Shown: piece after piece, positions 8,428 to 16,905 of the stretch
Layout: each line of letters begins with the position of its first letter
Numbering within the stretch: position 1 is the first letter of the stretch
The notes under the pieces: model-generated
Seen by the model: only the letters and a program-made list of their open reading frames with translations
What the model was told of the DNA's origin: nothing
Database searches by the model: none
Source of the DNA: Gammaproteobacteria bacterium TMED226
Lineage (GTDB): Bacteria > Pseudomonadota > Gammaproteobacteria > Magnimaribacterales > D2472
Length of the DNA: 36,332 nucleotides
Reading direction: 5' to 3'
NCBI GenBank assembly: GCA_002169105.1
Contig: NHJX01000014.1
Location: 11,437-47,768 of the forward strand
Program-made: the position numbers and the translations under genes

Positions 8428-9255
8428 ATGGAAAAAATTCATGCTGTTTTTAATAGCAAATTTAATTATCTTCATGACATTAAAATTTCGCCTCTAAGCA
8501 GAGGCTATACTTTTTCAGACAGTGTATATGAAGTTATTCCATTTTATAATTCAAAAATAATAGCTTTCGAGAAGCATATATCAAGACTGAAAAAAAGCTG
8601 TAGCTCATTAAACATTCCAATAAATATAGAAAAAACTACAAATGAAATATTAGAATTGATTTCAACAAGCAATCTAAGGGATGGCTATGTTTATTATCAA
8701 GTTTCTAGGGGAGTAGATTTAATCAGATCTCATATGTTTGATAATAAAATTTCTACTGAAACCTTTGGTTATGTAGTTGAATATATTTTTAAGACTCAAA
8801 CCTTAAAAGTTATGCTGTGTGAGGATTTGAGATGGCAAAGATGTGATATTAAATCTACGTCATTGCTTGGTAATATAATGAGTATGAATAATGCAAAAGA
8901 TAAAGGCTGTGATGAAGTTATTATGCATAGAGACAATATTCTTACAGAAGGAGGAGCATCAAATATGTTTTTTGCAGATGATAAAACCATTTTCACTCCA
9001 GAAATATCTACCAATATCTTACCTGGAATAACAAGAGATTTGCTTATAAATGAAATAAAAAAAGCAGGCATGAAAGTTGAAGAAGGCAATTATAGTATTG
9101 ATGATTTAGTGGATGCTAAATCAATCTGGCTTACCAGTTCTACAAAGGGACTTGCTCAGGTTATCGAGATATTTAATTATGATGTTAGTCTTGAAAGAGA
9201 TCATCATTTATTTTTGAAATGTAAGAAAATATTTTCAGAAAAGTTCTTTAAGTAG
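8428..9255 (+). CDS. dat: D-amino acid aminotransferase (class IV, PLP)
   Basis: A fold-type IV PLP aminotransferase, probably interconverting D-alanine and D-glutamate, both peptidoglycan precursors. The 275 residues match the family. Visible are GYTFSDSVYEVIP near residue 27, the PLP lysine K142 in CDIKSTSLLGNIMSMNNAK, and the cofactor-contacting Glu E174 in ILTEGGASNMFF. The position immediately after dacA is conserved for Dat in many gammaproteobacteria and supports this over branched-chain aminotransferase or aminodeoxychorismate lyase, which share the fold. Its 3' end overlaps the convergent holA by 8 bases. Confidence 0.88.
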   Translation: MEKIHAVFNSKFNYLHDIKISPLSRGYTFSDSVYEVIPFYNSKIIAFEKHISRLKKSCSSLNIPINIEKTTNEILELISTSNLRDGYVYYQVSRGVDLIRSHMFDNKISTETFGYVVEYIFKTQTLKVMLCEDLRWQRCDIKSTSLLGNIMSMNNAKDKGCDEVIMHRDNILTEGGASNMFFADDKTIFTPEISTNILPGITRDLLINEIKKAGMKVEEGNYSIDDLVDAKSIWLTSSTKGLAQVIEIFNYDVSLERDHHLFLKCKKIFSEKFFK

Positions 9256-10234
9256 AAGTAAGTTTGATAATCATATTATCAATTTCCTGCCAGAATTGAT
9301 CTTTTGTAATACCGGCTAAACCTTTAGCAGCCAAATCTAATTCATATATTTTTTTTTGAAGTGGCATCATTTTGTTGAGGGTATTTTGCTTAATAAAACC
9401 TACATAAGTTGGGATTTTAGACTTCCAAATACCAGATTTTTCAAGGCTCGAAGTTTTATTGATATTTTGATGAGCACTTATAGAAGTATTTATTATTTTA
9501 CCCATTATCCAAACTAACAAAGGCCCATAATGATCATCGTTTTTCTTTATTGATTTTGCAATTCTTAAAGCATAGCTTGTGTTTAATTCTATTATTTTAT
9601 CTTCTAATTCATAAGGAAGAAATTCTGCATTATCAGAACTTATTTCTTTATTTGATATATTTTCCTTATAAGTTAATTTTAATATATTAATCTCATTATT
9701 TTGAGCAACTAAATTACCAGAAAATGTATCTGAAATTCTATTTGAATATTCTTTGGCATCCTCCTCATTCATGAATCCTAACTGATTTTTAACCCAAGCC
9801 TTTTCTTCAAAAGACTTTAATTTATTGCATTGTATTATTAATGCAGATTCATCCATTTTCTTTACCCATTTTGTTGAATTATTTATCTTTTCTAAAGCAG
9901 ATCTAATCACAATAATTATGTTTTGCATCTTATTTATATTTGGGAATTCAAATATATTTGTTATTTCTTTTGGAATTTTGCCACCATTATGAAAAATTTC
10001 TATTATTGTTTTTGAACCAAAAAGAGTCCCACCTGCATTTTCATATAATATTTTTTCTATATTTAAAAAATCTTTTTCATGTATTGCTTTTTTTTCACTA
10101 TAGCCAACGCTTTTGAAGAATTGATTTATATGGTCTACAGAGCTATTTCTTAATACGATTTCCGATCCAAATACAAAAAAGATATTTGACGATTTATCAA
10201 TATATTTTTTTAAAGAGGAAGCTTCACAAATCAA
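9248..10234 (-). CDS. holA: DNA polymerase III delta subunit
   Basis: The delta subunit of the clamp loader, which opens the beta sliding clamp. 328 residues, close to E. coli HolA (343). The N-terminal ATPase-like fold is visible as NIFFVFGSEIVLRNSSVDHI. A loop around GGTLFGSKTIIEIF corresponds to the clamp-contacting region and is followed by the helical C-terminal collar. Sequence is divergent, as usual for HolA. The call leans on gene order: leuS-lptE-holA is a classic gammaproteobacterial arrangement. The start is TTG at 10234, overlapping the end of lptE by 11 bases. Confidence 0.85.
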   Translation of the reverse strand: MICEASSLKKYIDKSSNIFFVFGSEIVLRNSSVDHINQFFKSVGYSEKKAIHEKDFLNIEKILYENAGGTLFGSKTIIEIFHNGGKIPKEITNIFEFPNINKMQNIIIVIRSALEKINNSTKWVKKMDESALIIQCNKLKSFEEKAWVKNQLGFMNEEDAKEYSNRISDTFSGNLVAQNNEINILKLTYKENISNKEISSDNAEFLPYELEDKIIELNTSYALRIAKSIKKNDDHYGPLLVWIMGKIINTSISAHQNINKTSSLEKSGIWKSKIPTYVGFIKQNTLNKMMPLQKKIYELDLAAKGLAGITKDQFWQEIDNMIIKLTST

Positions 10235-10694
10235 TTAAACTCACCTCTAGTATTATTTGGTTATAAAGGTCATCAAATATTTCATTTTTAATAAAATTTA
10301 ACATTTCTTTTTCTGCAAGGGGATTTAACTCAATTGAGCTGTATCTTTTCATGCTCATCAATGACTTGTTAATTACAGTTTTATCTAGATTTATTGTTAT
10401 TTTTAAAGAAGATTTTATTTCTTTCTCTAAAGACCTTAATGAATTACCTGAATATACATCATACTGACTAGATTTATAGTTGGTTATGTCAATCGTTATA
10501 GTTTTATCTGAAGTGGATCCAGCCCTTAATTTCAGAGCCGAATTAATTCTAGTTTGAATTTCTTTAGGTATACCTATATCAAAATTTACTAAATAATTAT
10601 TATTGTTTATTTTTGCGAGCTGATATTGATTAAGAGCACAGCCTTGAATAAGAATTAATAATATTAATATACAGCTTAGATATCTTTTTTTCAT
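10224..10694 (-). CDS. lptE: LPS-assembly lipoprotein LptE
   Basis: LptE plugs the LptD barrel and helps insert lipopolysaccharide into the outer membrane. The 156-residue protein starts with a lipoprotein signal, MKKRYLSCILILLILIQGCA, with the predicted lipidated Cys at C19. The rest is short and divergent, so the name rests mainly on the lipoprotein signal, size and conserved place between leuS and holA. The 47-base gap to leuS is the largest in this part of the operon. Confidence 0.78.
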   Translation of the reverse strand: MKKRYLSCILILLILIQGCALNQYQLAKINNNNYLVNFDIGIPKEIQTRINSALKLRAGSTSDKTITIDITNYKSSQYDVYSGNSLRSLEKEIKSSLKITINLDKTVINKSLMSMKRYSSIELNPLAEKEMLNFIKNEIFDDLYNQIILEVSLIDL

Positions 10695-10741
10695 TATTTC
10701 ATTATTTTATAACAAGTTTATTAGAATTTAAGAACAAGTGG

Positions 10742-13147
10742 CTATATAACAAAATTAATAAGCTTATCTTTTACATGAATTGTTTTTTTTATTTCTGAAG
10801 AATTTATATAATTTTTAACATTATCAACTTCTAATGCAATTTTCTCTATTTGTTTCTGATCAATGCCTTTATTTGTATTCATTTTTCCTCTGACTTTCCC
10901 ATTAACCTGGATAATTAATTCGAATTCTTCAACTTCTAGAAGACTCTCATTAAATTTTGGCCAAGATGTCTCAATATTAGACTTTTCTCCATAGAAGTTT
11001 TTCCATAAGTATTCACATATGTGAGGTGCAATTGGCGATAGCATTTGTAATATGAATAATATTGCTTCATCAAGACAATACTTTTGGGAGTCTGAAGACT
11101 CATTGCTTTTATAATTTTCAGGTATAGAATTCAGCAATTCCATTATCGCAGCAATGGCAGTATTGAAAGCAAACCTCACTTCATAATCATTTTCTACTTT
11201 TTTTAAAGTTGCATGAGATTTCCTTCTTAATGCTAGCTCATCTTTAGAAAAAACAAACTCGTCATCGAGATGGTTATATTTTCTTCCATCAACTAGGTGC
11301 CATATTTTTTTTAAAAACCTTGAGGCGCCCTCGACAGATGATTCACTCCATTCAAGACTTTGTTCCGGCGGAGAAGTAAACATCATATAAAGTCTTACTG
11401 TATCTGCGCCATATTTCTCAATGTAAGATTGAGGGTCAACTGTATTGCCTTTAGATTTAGACATCTTTGCCCCATCTTTCAAGACCATACCTTGAGTTAA
11501 TAATCTTTTGAATGGTTCATCTCCCTCTACTAAGCCAATATCTCTTAGAGCTTTATGAAAAAACCTTGAATAAAGAAGATGTAAGATAGCGTGCTCAATT
11601 CCACCTATGTAAAGATCAACTGGAAGCCAATATCTAGTATTCTCATCAAATATTTCTTTATTATTATCTGCAGATGTAAATCTTGCATAATACCAAGATG
11701 AATCCATAAAAGTGTCAAAGGTGTCACTCTCTCTTTTCAGGCTATCAGAAATAGTCATAAAATCTTTGTTTTGACTCAATGGTATAGGTGGAGAATCTTT
11801 TTCTAACTTTGGAAGTTTGACTGGCATATCATTTTTATCTATTACATTGGGTTCTCCATTCTCATATATCACTGGAATTGGACAGCCCCAATATCTTTGC
11901 CTGCTAACACCCCAGTCTCTTAGTCTAAATTGAACTAACTCTTCACCCGCCTCTAATTCTATGAGCTTATTTATTATTTTCTTTGACGCCTCGTTAGATG
12001 ACATTCCATCAAAGCCTTCAGAGTTTATGAGCTTGCCTTTATCTATGATTGGTAATTTATTATTTTCTGTTTCAATTACTTGTTTAATATTGAGATTATA
12101 TTTTGTAGCAAATTCATAATCTCTTGTATCATGACCAGGAACTCCCATAACCACTCCAGTTCCATAATCTAGCAAAACAAAATTCCCAATCCATACTGGT
12201 AATTTTTTACCTGATAGAGGGTGAATGACTTCTAAGTTAGTGTCTATACCTAGTTTTTCTGCTTTAGCAATATCAGCTTCTGCGGCCTTAATCTCCATAC
12301 ATTTTTCTATGAACTCTGCAATATCTTTATTTTTATTAGACAGCTCAATAGAAATAGGATGGTTTGGAGATATAGCTAAAAAAGAAACCCCAAAAATAGT
12401 ATCAGGCCTAGTTGAAAAAGTTATAAGGGATTTATCAGAGCCGTGAATATTATATTTAATTTCTGCCCCATAAGACTTACCGATCCAATTTTTTTGCATT
12501 GTCTTAACATTTTCAGGCCAGTCAAGTTTATCTAAAGAATCAAGGAGCTCTTCTGCATAATTAGTTATTCTAATAAACCATTGATCAATTTCTTTGGTTT
12601 CAATTTGTGCTCCTGATCTCCATCCCTTGCCATCAATAACTTGTTCATTAGCTAAAACAGTTTCATCAACTGGATCCCAGTTAACTAAAGATTTTTTTCG
12701 ATATACTAGGCCAGCATCATAGAGTTTTTTAAATATTAACTGCTCCCATTTATAATAATCTGGCTCACATGTTCTTAACTCTTTTGACCAATCATAGCTA
12801 AGCCCTAAAGATTTAAGTTGTCCTTTCATATGTTTTATATTTTGATCTGTCCATTCCATTGGACTAACATCATTTGCAATTGCTGCATTTTCAGCTGGTA
12901 GACCAAAAGCATCCCAACCCATTGGTTGGAATACATTAAAATTCTGCATTCTTTTGAATCTAGAAATTACATCACCAATGGTATAGTTTCTTACATGTCC
13001 CATATGAAGTTTTCCAGAAGGGTACGGAAACATCGACAAGCAGTAATATTTTTCTCTATCATCAATTTTTGAGACATACCTTTCTTCTTTATCCCATTTT
13101 TTTTGAATGGATTTTTCAATAGACTTTGGATTGTACTTAGAGCTCAT
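10742..13147 (-). CDS. leuS: Leucyl-tRNA synthetase
   Basis: A class I aminoacyl-tRNA synthetase that charges tRNA-Leu and edits mischarged species. 801 residues, somewhat shorter than E. coli LeuS (860). The HIGH-type motif is HMGH at 48-51 in [16 protein letters not shown], and the KMSKS motif is at residues 561-565. The CP1 editing domain is present, with [14 protein letters not shown] and the later [13 protein letters not shown]. The tRNA-binding anticodon domain and the C-terminal VNGKVRGK segment are intact. Its start lies inside the last 11 bases of accC. Confidence 0.97.
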   Translation of the reverse strand: MSSKYNPKSIEKSIQKKWDKEERYVSKIDDREKYYCLSMFPYPSGKLHMGHVRNYTIGDVISRFKRMQNFNVFQPMGWDAFGLPAENAAIANDVSPMEWTDQNIKHMKGQLKSLGLSYDWSKELRTCEPDYYKWEQLIFKKLYDAGLVYRKKSLVNWDPVDETVLANEQVIDGKGWRSGAQIETKEIDQWFIRITNYAEELLDSLDKLDWPENVKTMQKNWIGKSYGAEIKYNIHGSDKSLITFSTRPDTIFGVSFLAISPNHPISIELSNKNKDIAEFIEKCMEIKAAEADIAKAEKLGIDTNLEVIHPLSGKKLPVWIGNFVLLDYGTGVVMGVPGHDTRDYEFATKYNLNIKQVIETENNKLPIIDKGKLINSEGFDGMSSNEASKKIINKLIELEAGEELVQFRLRDWGVSRQRYWGCPIPVIYENGEPNVIDKNDMPVKLPKLEKDSPPIPLSQNKDFMTISDSLKRESDTFDTFMDSSWYYARFTSADNNKEIFDENTRYWLPVDLYIGGIEHAILHLLYSRFFHKALRDIGLVEGDEPFKRLLTQGMVLKDGAKMSKSKGNTVDPQSYIEKYGADTVRLYMMFTSPPEQSLEWSESSVEGASRFLKKIWHLVDGRKYNHLDDEFVFSKDELALRRKSHATLKKVENDYEVRFAFNTAIAAIMELLNSIPENYKSNESSDSQKYCLDEAILFILQMLSPIAPHICEYLWKNFYGEKSNIETSWPKFNESLLEVEEFELIIQVNGKVRGKMNTNKGIDQKQIEKIALEVDNVKNYINSSEIKKTIHVKDKLINFVI

Positions 13148-14489
13148 TGTTTTTAAAAAAATCTCTTTCGAGATATTTAATAGTGTGTTTATTATTTACA
13201 AAAATTTCATTTTTTAAAATTTTTTGATGTAGAGATTGATTTGTTTTAATCCCTTCAACGAAAAACTCATCCAAAGCAGATAGCATTCTTTTAATTGCTG
13301 AACTTCTTGAATTTGCCTGAGTAATTATCTTAGCAAGCAATGAATCATAATATGGAGATACGTTATATCCACTGTATATATGAGAATCATACCTTATGCC
13401 AAATCCGCCAGCAGTATGCATTTTTGTTATCTCGCCTGGGCATGGTTGAAATGTTTCAGGATCTTCTGCATTTATTCTACATTCAAGAGCATGGCCTTTA
13501 AAATTTACTTTGCTTTGATCTAGATCATAGTTAATACCCAAAGCAATTTTAATTTGAGCCTTTACAATATCGAACCCAGTTATCATTTCAGTGACAGGAT
13601 GCTCGACTTGAATTCTAGTATTCATTTCAATGAAATAGAATCCAGCATCTTCATAAAGGAACTCTAAGGTACCGGCACCTTCATATTTGATTTCTTTGCA
13701 CAAATTAACACATGCCTGAAGCGTCTTATCAAGATTATTTTTATCAAGATTTAGTGCAGGAGCTTCTTCAATTATTTTTTGATGTCTTCTTTGCACACTA
13801 CAATCCCTTGTGCCTAAATGAATGGCATCTCCCTTACCATCACCAATAATTTGTATTTCAATATGCCTAGGATTCTCAATATATTTTTCTATATAAATCT
13901 TTTCGTTTCCAAAAGCATTTAAAGCTTCTTGTTTAGTAATTTCAATTAGATTTATTAGATTTTCTTCTTTGTCAACAACCCTCATTCCTCTTCCACCACC
14001 ACCAGCAGTTGCTTTTAAGATAACTGGATAGCCTATATTTTTAACAATATGTTTTATCTTAGCTTCATCATTGGGAAGATCTTTAGAGTAGCCTGGGACA
14101 GTCGGTATATTATATTTCTCTACAAATTTTTTTGCTGTGATTTTATCCCCCATCTTTTTTATTGTTTCAGCATCGGGCCCTATAAATTTATAACCACTTT
14201 TATTGCATTGACCTGCAAATTCATGATTTTCTGCAAGGAACCCATATCCAGGATAGATGGCATCTACTTCTGTAAGTTCTGCTGCAGATAAAATAGAGGG
14301 GATATTTAAATAACTTTCAGCTGGTGAAGCGGGCCCAATACATACAGTTTCATCAGCAAACTTTAGATGTTTTAAATCCCTATCTACATCGGAATACACA
14401 CCCACTGTTTTCATGCCTAATTCTCTACATGCGCGGAGTGCTCTAAGCGCAATTTCTCCCCTATTTGCGATTAATACTTTATAAGTCAT
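13137..14489 (-). CDS. accC: Acetyl-CoA carboxylase, biotin carboxylase subunit
   Basis: The ATP-dependent enzyme that carboxylates the biotin on AccB, the first step of fatty acid synthesis. 450 residues, the standard length. Domains in order are the N-terminal biotin carboxylase fold ([20 protein letters not shown]), the ATP-grasp fold with glycine loop GGGGRGMR at 163-170, and the C-terminal domain. The catalytic region [14 protein letters not shown] is intact. It follows accB with no spacer and overlaps leuS by 11 bases. Confidence 0.97.
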   Translation of the reverse strand: MTYKVLIANRGEIALRALRACRELGMKTVGVYSDVDRDLKHLKFADETVCIGPASPAESYLNIPSILSAAELTEVDAIYPGYGFLAENHEFAGQCNKSGYKFIGPDAETIKKMGDKITAKKFVEKYNIPTVPGYSKDLPNDEAKIKHIVKNIGYPVILKATAGGGGRGMRVVDKEENLINLIEITKQEALNAFGNEKIYIEKYIENPRHIEIQIIGDGKGDAIHLGTRDCSVQRRHQKIIEEAPALNLDKNNLDKTLQACVNLCKEIKYEGAGTLEFLYEDAGFYFIEMNTRIQVEHPVTEMITGFDIVKAQIKIALGINYDLDQSKVNFKGHALECRINAEDPETFQPCPGEITKMHTAGGFGIRYDSHIYSGYNVSPYYDSLLAKIITQANSRSSAIKRMLSALDEFFVEGIKTNQSLHQKILKNEIFVNNKHTIKYLERDFFKNNEL

Positions 14490-14933
14490 TTATTGAATTA
14501 CTATAATGGTTTGACCAAATTCTACTGGTTGCTCATCATTAATTTCTATAGATATTATTTTTCCATCATAATCTGATTTAATTTCGTTCATCATTTTCAT
14601 TGCTTCAATAATGCACAGAACATCACCTTTTTTTACTAAATCACCAACATTAATGAATGGTTCGCTTTCAGGGTTAGGTTTTCTATAAAAAGTTCCTACG
14701 ATAGGTGACTTAACCTCGTTACCCTTATGGATAATATCTTTATTTTGGTTTAGCTCATGAATAGCATTGCCAGTGTCAATCTGATTAATGGTTGCCTGAT
14801 CATTTTCAACAATATTAGTATTTTTACTTTGTTTTGAGATTCTTACAGATTCATCTCCTTGACTCACCTCTATCTCTTTTAAATTTGATTCTTCTAACAT
14901 CTCAATCAATGTTTTAATTTTTCTTATATCCAT
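14490..14933 (-). CDS. accB: Biotin carboxyl carrier protein of acetyl-CoA carboxylase
   Basis: It carries the carboxylated biotin from AccC to the carboxyltransferase. 147 residues: an N-terminal helix (MDIRKIKTLIEMLEESN), a polar linker rich in Asn and Gln at about 35-72, and the C-terminal biotinyl domain. The biotinylated lysine is K113 in EAMKMMNEI. The protruding-thumb segment of BCCP is seen in SPIVGTFYRKPNPESEPFINVGD. It sits 3 bases after aroQ and directly before accC. Confidence 0.96.
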   Translation of the reverse strand: MDIRKIKTLIEMLEESNLKEIEVSQGDESVRISKQSKNTNIVENDQATINQIDTGNAIHELNQNKDIIHKGNEVKSPIVGTFYRKPNPESEPFINVGDLVKKGDVLCIIEAMKMMNEIKSDYDGKIISIEINDEQPVEFGQTIIVIQ

Positions 14934-14936
14934 TTT

Positions 14937-15371
14937 TTACCTATTAGTATTTATTACCTCATTCAAAGCAAGTTCATATCCTTTAGTTCCTCTACCACTA
15001 TAAACTTTTTCTTCAATATCGCTAAAATATGATTTTTTTCTAAACTCTTCTCTAGATTTAATATCAGAAATATGAACTTCATAAAATGGAATTTTTACAG
15101 CTAGTAAGGCATCTCTTAAAGCAACGCTAGTGTGTGTGTAGCCTGCAGGATTAAAAATTATCACATCAGTATGATGATTTAAAGCATTATGAATTGCCTC
15201 AATTAATTCATGCTCAGCATTGCTTTGATAAAAATTAATTTCACAATTAGAATTATCTGCAATATCCTGGAGTTTAATTTCTATGTCCTTAAGAGATTCG
15301 CTTCCATATACATCCTCCTCTCTAAGGCCAAGCAAATTAAGATTAGGACCATTTAAAACTAATATTTTCAT
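14937..15371 (-). CDS. aroQ: 3-dehydroquinate dehydratase, type II
   Basis: It catalyses the third step of the shikimate pathway, 3-dehydroquinate to 3-dehydroshikimate. 144 residues, typical for the dodecameric type II enzyme. The start reads MKILVLNGPNLNLLGLREED. The flexible active-site lid carries R17 and Y22, FNPAGYTHTSVALRDAL is the core, and H100 in EVHISDI is the catalytic histidine. Gene order dsbD-aroQ-accB-accC is common in gammaproteobacteria, and here a shortened dsbD precedes it. A tandem 10-base repeat lies directly before its ATG. Confidence 0.96.
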   Translation of the reverse strand: MKILVLNGPNLNLLGLREEDVYGSESLKDIEIKLQDIADNSNCEINFYQSNAEHELIEAIHNALNHHTDVIIFNPAGYTHTSVALRDALLAVKIPFYEVHISDIKSREEFRKKSYFSDIEEKVYSGRGTKGYELALNEVINTNR

Positions 15372-15393
15372 TTAACAGATTTTAACAGATTTT
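15371..15393. repeat. Tandem 10-bp direct repeat upstream of aroQ
   Basis: TTTAACAGAT occurs twice in tandem, followed by a further TTT, immediately upstream of the aroQ start. It replaces any recognisable ribosome-binding site. The repeat occupies the short junction where the missing DsbD domains would otherwise lie, so it may be a deletion or slippage scar. That link is speculative. Confidence 0.55.
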
Positions 15394-15411
15394 GTTAGCA
15401 ATTATAAGATT

Positions 15412-15828
15412 TTATTTAATATCTATAGATTGAACTGGATAGCAAAATCCTTTATCTGAACAGCCCTGATAAAATATTTGAGTTTCGCTGTTATTAGGAA
15501 TATTTTTGAAAGAAATTCTAAATAAATTTTTAATTATCACCGTATTCCCAAAAAACTCATCCTCATGATCAAAAGGATTACCATCAAGCATCGTATATCC
15601 AATTTCGCTTTCTTTATTTTTAATCTTTATAGATCTTAGGTATAAATAATAACTTTCTTTAATGCTCCAAGTAGCAACTATATCATCATCATCTTTAATG
15701 AATTTAAAACCAAAAGCTTTATCTGCTGGAAGAATTTTATTATTTTCTTGCGGGAACATAAAACTACCTTGAGCTAGTAAATTAAAACTAGTAGCAAATA
15801 TAATAATTATAAATAATGTCTTTTTCAT
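15412..15828 (-). CDS. Stand-alone N-terminal (alpha) domain of DsbD
   Basis: A secreted 138-residue protein with a signal peptide at about 1-19. The body follows the periplasmic N-terminal domain of DsbD: ILPADKAFGFKF, VATWSIKESYYLYLRSIKI, HEDEFFGN and FYQGCSDKGFCYP. The redox cysteines are C123 and C129, with the spacing of the C103/C109 pair of E. coli nDsbD. In full DsbD this domain receives electrons from the membrane domain and passes them to DsbC or CcmG. Here the eight-helix membrane domain and the C-terminal thioredoxin domain are absent: a clean TAA follows and aroQ begins 40 bases later. It heads the aroQ-accBC-leuS-lptE-holA run, the normal place for dsbD. A separate CcdA- or ScsB-like partner could exist elsewhere. 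Confidence 0.82.
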   Translation of the reverse strand: MKKTLFIIIIFATSFNLLAQGSFMFPQENNKILPADKAFGFKFIKDDDDIVATWSIKESYYLYLRSIKIKNKESEIGYTMLDGNPFDHEDEFFGNTVIIKNLFRISFKNIPNNSETQIFYQGCSDKGFCYPVQSIDIK

Positions 15829-15879
15829 TAATATGTAGGATAAACTTCCCCAAATACAAAGTGAAGAGATACTTTTAAT

Positions 15880-15885
15880 TATAAT
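15880..15885 (+). promoter_or_regulatory. Candidate -10 element for the esterase operon
   Basis: A perfect TATAAT ends nine bases before the ATG at 15895. There is no good -35 hexamer at 16-18 bases and no ribosome-binding site between it and the ATG. Any transcript would have a leader of only a few bases. Confidence 0.35.
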
Positions 15886-15894
15886 TATATAAAG

Positions 15895-16905
15895 ATGTTC
15901 AGGAATTTTTTTATAAATCTGTTTTTTCTAATACCAGTTTGGTTTTTAAATTTGATTACAGTTTTTAATAAAGATGTAAAAAGAAAATTTATTTTTGATA
16001 CACAGTCAAAACTTTTTTTATTTCTTATGCCTAAATTTGATATTCATAAAGTCTCTGATGAAGATATCCCAGAAATTAGATCACTAATTGAGGAGAAGAG
16101 AAGCAATTTTAGACTATCAAAAAAAACGAAAAAGAAATTAAGTAAGAAAGATTTTTTTATTGGAGTTGATAAAAATATTAAGATTAGAGAGTATGTTCCC
16201 TATAAAACTGACAATGAAAACGTAATATTATATTTTCATGGCGGTGGTTATGTCCTTAACTCTGTTGAAACCCATGATCTTGCTGTATCTTATTTCTCAG
16301 AAAAACTTAGAACAAAAATTTATTCTTTAGATTATTCATTATCTCCAGAGTGCAAATTCCCTCATGCATTAGATGAAGCAGTTGTTGCGTTAGATTGGCT
16401 AATTCAAAAAGGTATCAAGATTAGTAATATTAGTTTGTGTGGCGATAGTGCAGGTGCACATCTCGCTGCTTCAGTTACTCATCATTTTGCAAATAAAAAT
16501 AAACAAAATGTTCATAGTCAATTTTTGATTTACCCAATGTGCGATCCTAGTTGTGATTATGAGTCGCATGAATTATTTCAAGAGGACTATTTGCTAACAA
16601 AAAAAGCAATGCAATGGTTTTGGAAAAAATTTCAGTCAAATGCTGAAGATAAAGTTATGAATACCTTTAATTTGATGCAATATAAGCAAAAAGTTAAGTT
16701 GCCACAAACTATCATAGTAACTGCAGGCTTTGACCCTTTGTCAGATGAAGCAGAAAATTATGCCTTTTTGCTTCATAACAATGGTACTTTTGTGAAACAA
16801 TTACATTATCCATCTTTGTTTCATGGCTTTGCATCAATGACTCGATTAAAAGCAGCAAAAAAAGCAGTAGATGATTTTTTATCAGAATATAAAAAAATAT
16901 TATAA
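15895..16905 (+). CDS. Alpha/beta hydrolase, HSL-type esterase
   Basis: A 336-residue esterase or lipase of the hormone-sensitive-lipase (Aes-like) family. The oxyanion-hole motif HGGG is at 115-118 in YFHGGGYV. The nucleophile S185 lies in GDSAG, and the triad is completed by D280 (TAGFDPLSDEA) and H310 (LFHGF). A hydrophobic N-terminal segment at about 5-25 suggests membrane attachment. The substrate cannot be inferred. Its stop codon directly abuts the ATG of the ABC fusion gene, so the two are very likely co-transcribed and translationally coupled. Confidence 0.88.
   Translation: MFRNFFINLFFLIPVWFLNLITVFNKDVKRKFIFDTQSKLFLFLMPKFDIHKVSDEDIPEIRSLIEEKRSNFRLSKKTKKKLSKKDFFIGVDKNIKIREYVPYKTDNENVILYFHGGGYVLNSVETHDLAVSYFSEKLRTKIYSLDYSLSPECKFPHALDEAVVALDWLIQKGIKISNISLCGDSAGAHLAASVTHHFANKNKQNVHSQFLIYPMCDPSCDYESHELFQEDYLLTKKAMQWFWKKFQSNAEDKVMNTFNLMQYKQKVKLPQTIIVTAGFDPLSDEAENYAFLLHNNGTFVKQLHYPSLFHGFASMTRLKAAKKAVDDFLSEYKKIL

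Noticed and set aside
12225-12446. 73-codon plus-strand open frame within leuS
   Set aside because: Antisense to the conserved editing domain of leuS; a chance open frame.
14049-14291. 80-codon plus-strand open frame within accC
   Set aside because: It is antisense to a strongly conserved accC region and its cysteine-rich translation matches nothing known to me.
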